Below the pieces are notes generated by a model. That model made no database searches and was not told the DNA's origin. It was given only the letters and a program-made list of their open reading frames with translations. Both the position numbers and the translations under genes were made by a program. This document shows positions 6,929 through 7,087 of a stretch of 7,087 bases of DNA, piece after piece. Source of the DNA: Actinomycetota bacterium (GTDB taxonomy: Bacteria; Actinomycetota; Aquicultoria; Aquicultorales; Aquicultoraceae); contig JASEIR010000121.1 in the NCBI GenBank assembly GCA_030017355.1, positions 1 through 7,087 on the forward strand. Direction: 5' to 3'. How positions within the stretch are numbered: the first letter of the stretch is position 1; the number at the start of each line of letters is the position of its first letter.

Positions 6929-7040
6929 ATGGCTTAGCCTTTGGATGTGCTCTTGCTTCTAGATATGTTCTTGCTTAAGCAAAATGCAACTTGCAGCCTG
7001 GATGCTTTCCAGCAGTGCATCTATATGCTATTTATACCCA
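6929..7040 (-). promoter_or_regulatory. kimA-like leader region with short palindromes and a possible promoter
   Basis: On the minus strand, TATAAA (7036 to 7031) could be a -10 box, without a recognisable -35. If used, it would give a leader of about 95 bases. Within the leader are TTGCTTAAGCAA (6971-6982, perfect palindrome), TGCAA-C-TTGCA (6985-6995) and CTGGA/TCCAG (6998-7002 with 7008-7012). GATGC/GCATC (7001-7005 with 7017-7021) overlaps the last of these and could not form at the same time. TCTTGCTT occurs twice, 18 bases apart (6951-6958 and 6969-6976). B. subtilis kimA is controlled by a c-di-AMP (ydaO-type) riboswitch, but I cannot see that consensus here. Confidence 0.35.
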
Positions 7041-7087
7041 GGAAAGGGGACGTTCCTCGGATTTAGCCGATTTGATCCAAATCGGCT
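7041..7087 (+). repeat. REP-like hairpin element, cut by the window end
   Basis: The head motif GGGGACGTTCC (7046-7056) is followed by CTCGGATTT and then AGCCGATTT (7065-7073), GATCC loop, AAATCGGCT (7079-7087), a perfect 9-base inverted repeat ending on the last base of the window. The outer bases suggest the arm continues outside the window as AAATCCGAGG and onward, making a much longer hairpin. Its head matches the element at 741-751 on the other strand. It may act as a transcription barrier upstream of the kimA-like gene, or be a mobile REP-type repeat. Confidence 0.55.

Noticed and set aside
6929..7087. A ydaO-type c-di-AMP riboswitch, expected before some kimA genes.
   Set aside because: I could not find the conserved GGGG-rich and GAAUCC-type blocks of that family on the minus strand. 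The window ends 159 bases upstream, so a more distant copy is not excluded.

Overview
This AT-leaning bacterial window holds five protein genes packed almost end to end, with no RNA gene, CRISPR array, transposase or phage gene. The organism cannot be fixed from the sequence. A type IV pilus assembly ATPase, a KimA-type potassium importer and an SpoIIE-type phosphatase receptor together would fit a Gram-positive or deep-branching, possibly anaerobic or subsurface lineage (Firmicutes, Actinobacteria, Chloroflexi or similar), but this is only an inference.

Layout: three genes lie on the minus strand from about 3022 down to 1, in the order PilB/GspE-family ATPase, ferritin-like helical-bundle protein, and a polytopic membrane protein of the lysylphosphatidylglycerol-synthase transmembrane (flippase-like) family that is cut off by the window start. 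A 204-bp divergent intergenic region (3023-3226) separates the ATPase from a plus-strand receptor phosphatase (two membrane helices, a Cache-like sensor, HAMP, coiled coil and an SpoIIE/PP2C phosphatase). That gene converges on a minus-strand KimA-like potassium transporter, with only 6 bases between the stop codons. The region upstream of the transporter (6929-7087) carries palindromes and ends in half of a large hairpin.

How they may work together: no single pathway is evident. The pilus ATPase powers pilin polymerisation. The receptor phosphatase probably reads an external signal and dephosphorylates an anti-sigma-antagonist-type target that is not encoded here. The transporter brings in K+. 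The ferritin-like protein may bind metal, but one expected ligand is missing. The minus-strand trio could be co-transcribed, although the 105- and 120-bp gaps leave room for separate control.

The non-coding parts are the least ordinary content. Two intergenic sites, about 721-757 and 7041-7087, share an 11-base core (GG[A/G]GACG[G/T]TCC) on opposite strands. They look like members of one dispersed REP-like palindromic family. The transporter leader has several short, partly mutually exclusive inverted repeats. I found no convincing wholly new system.
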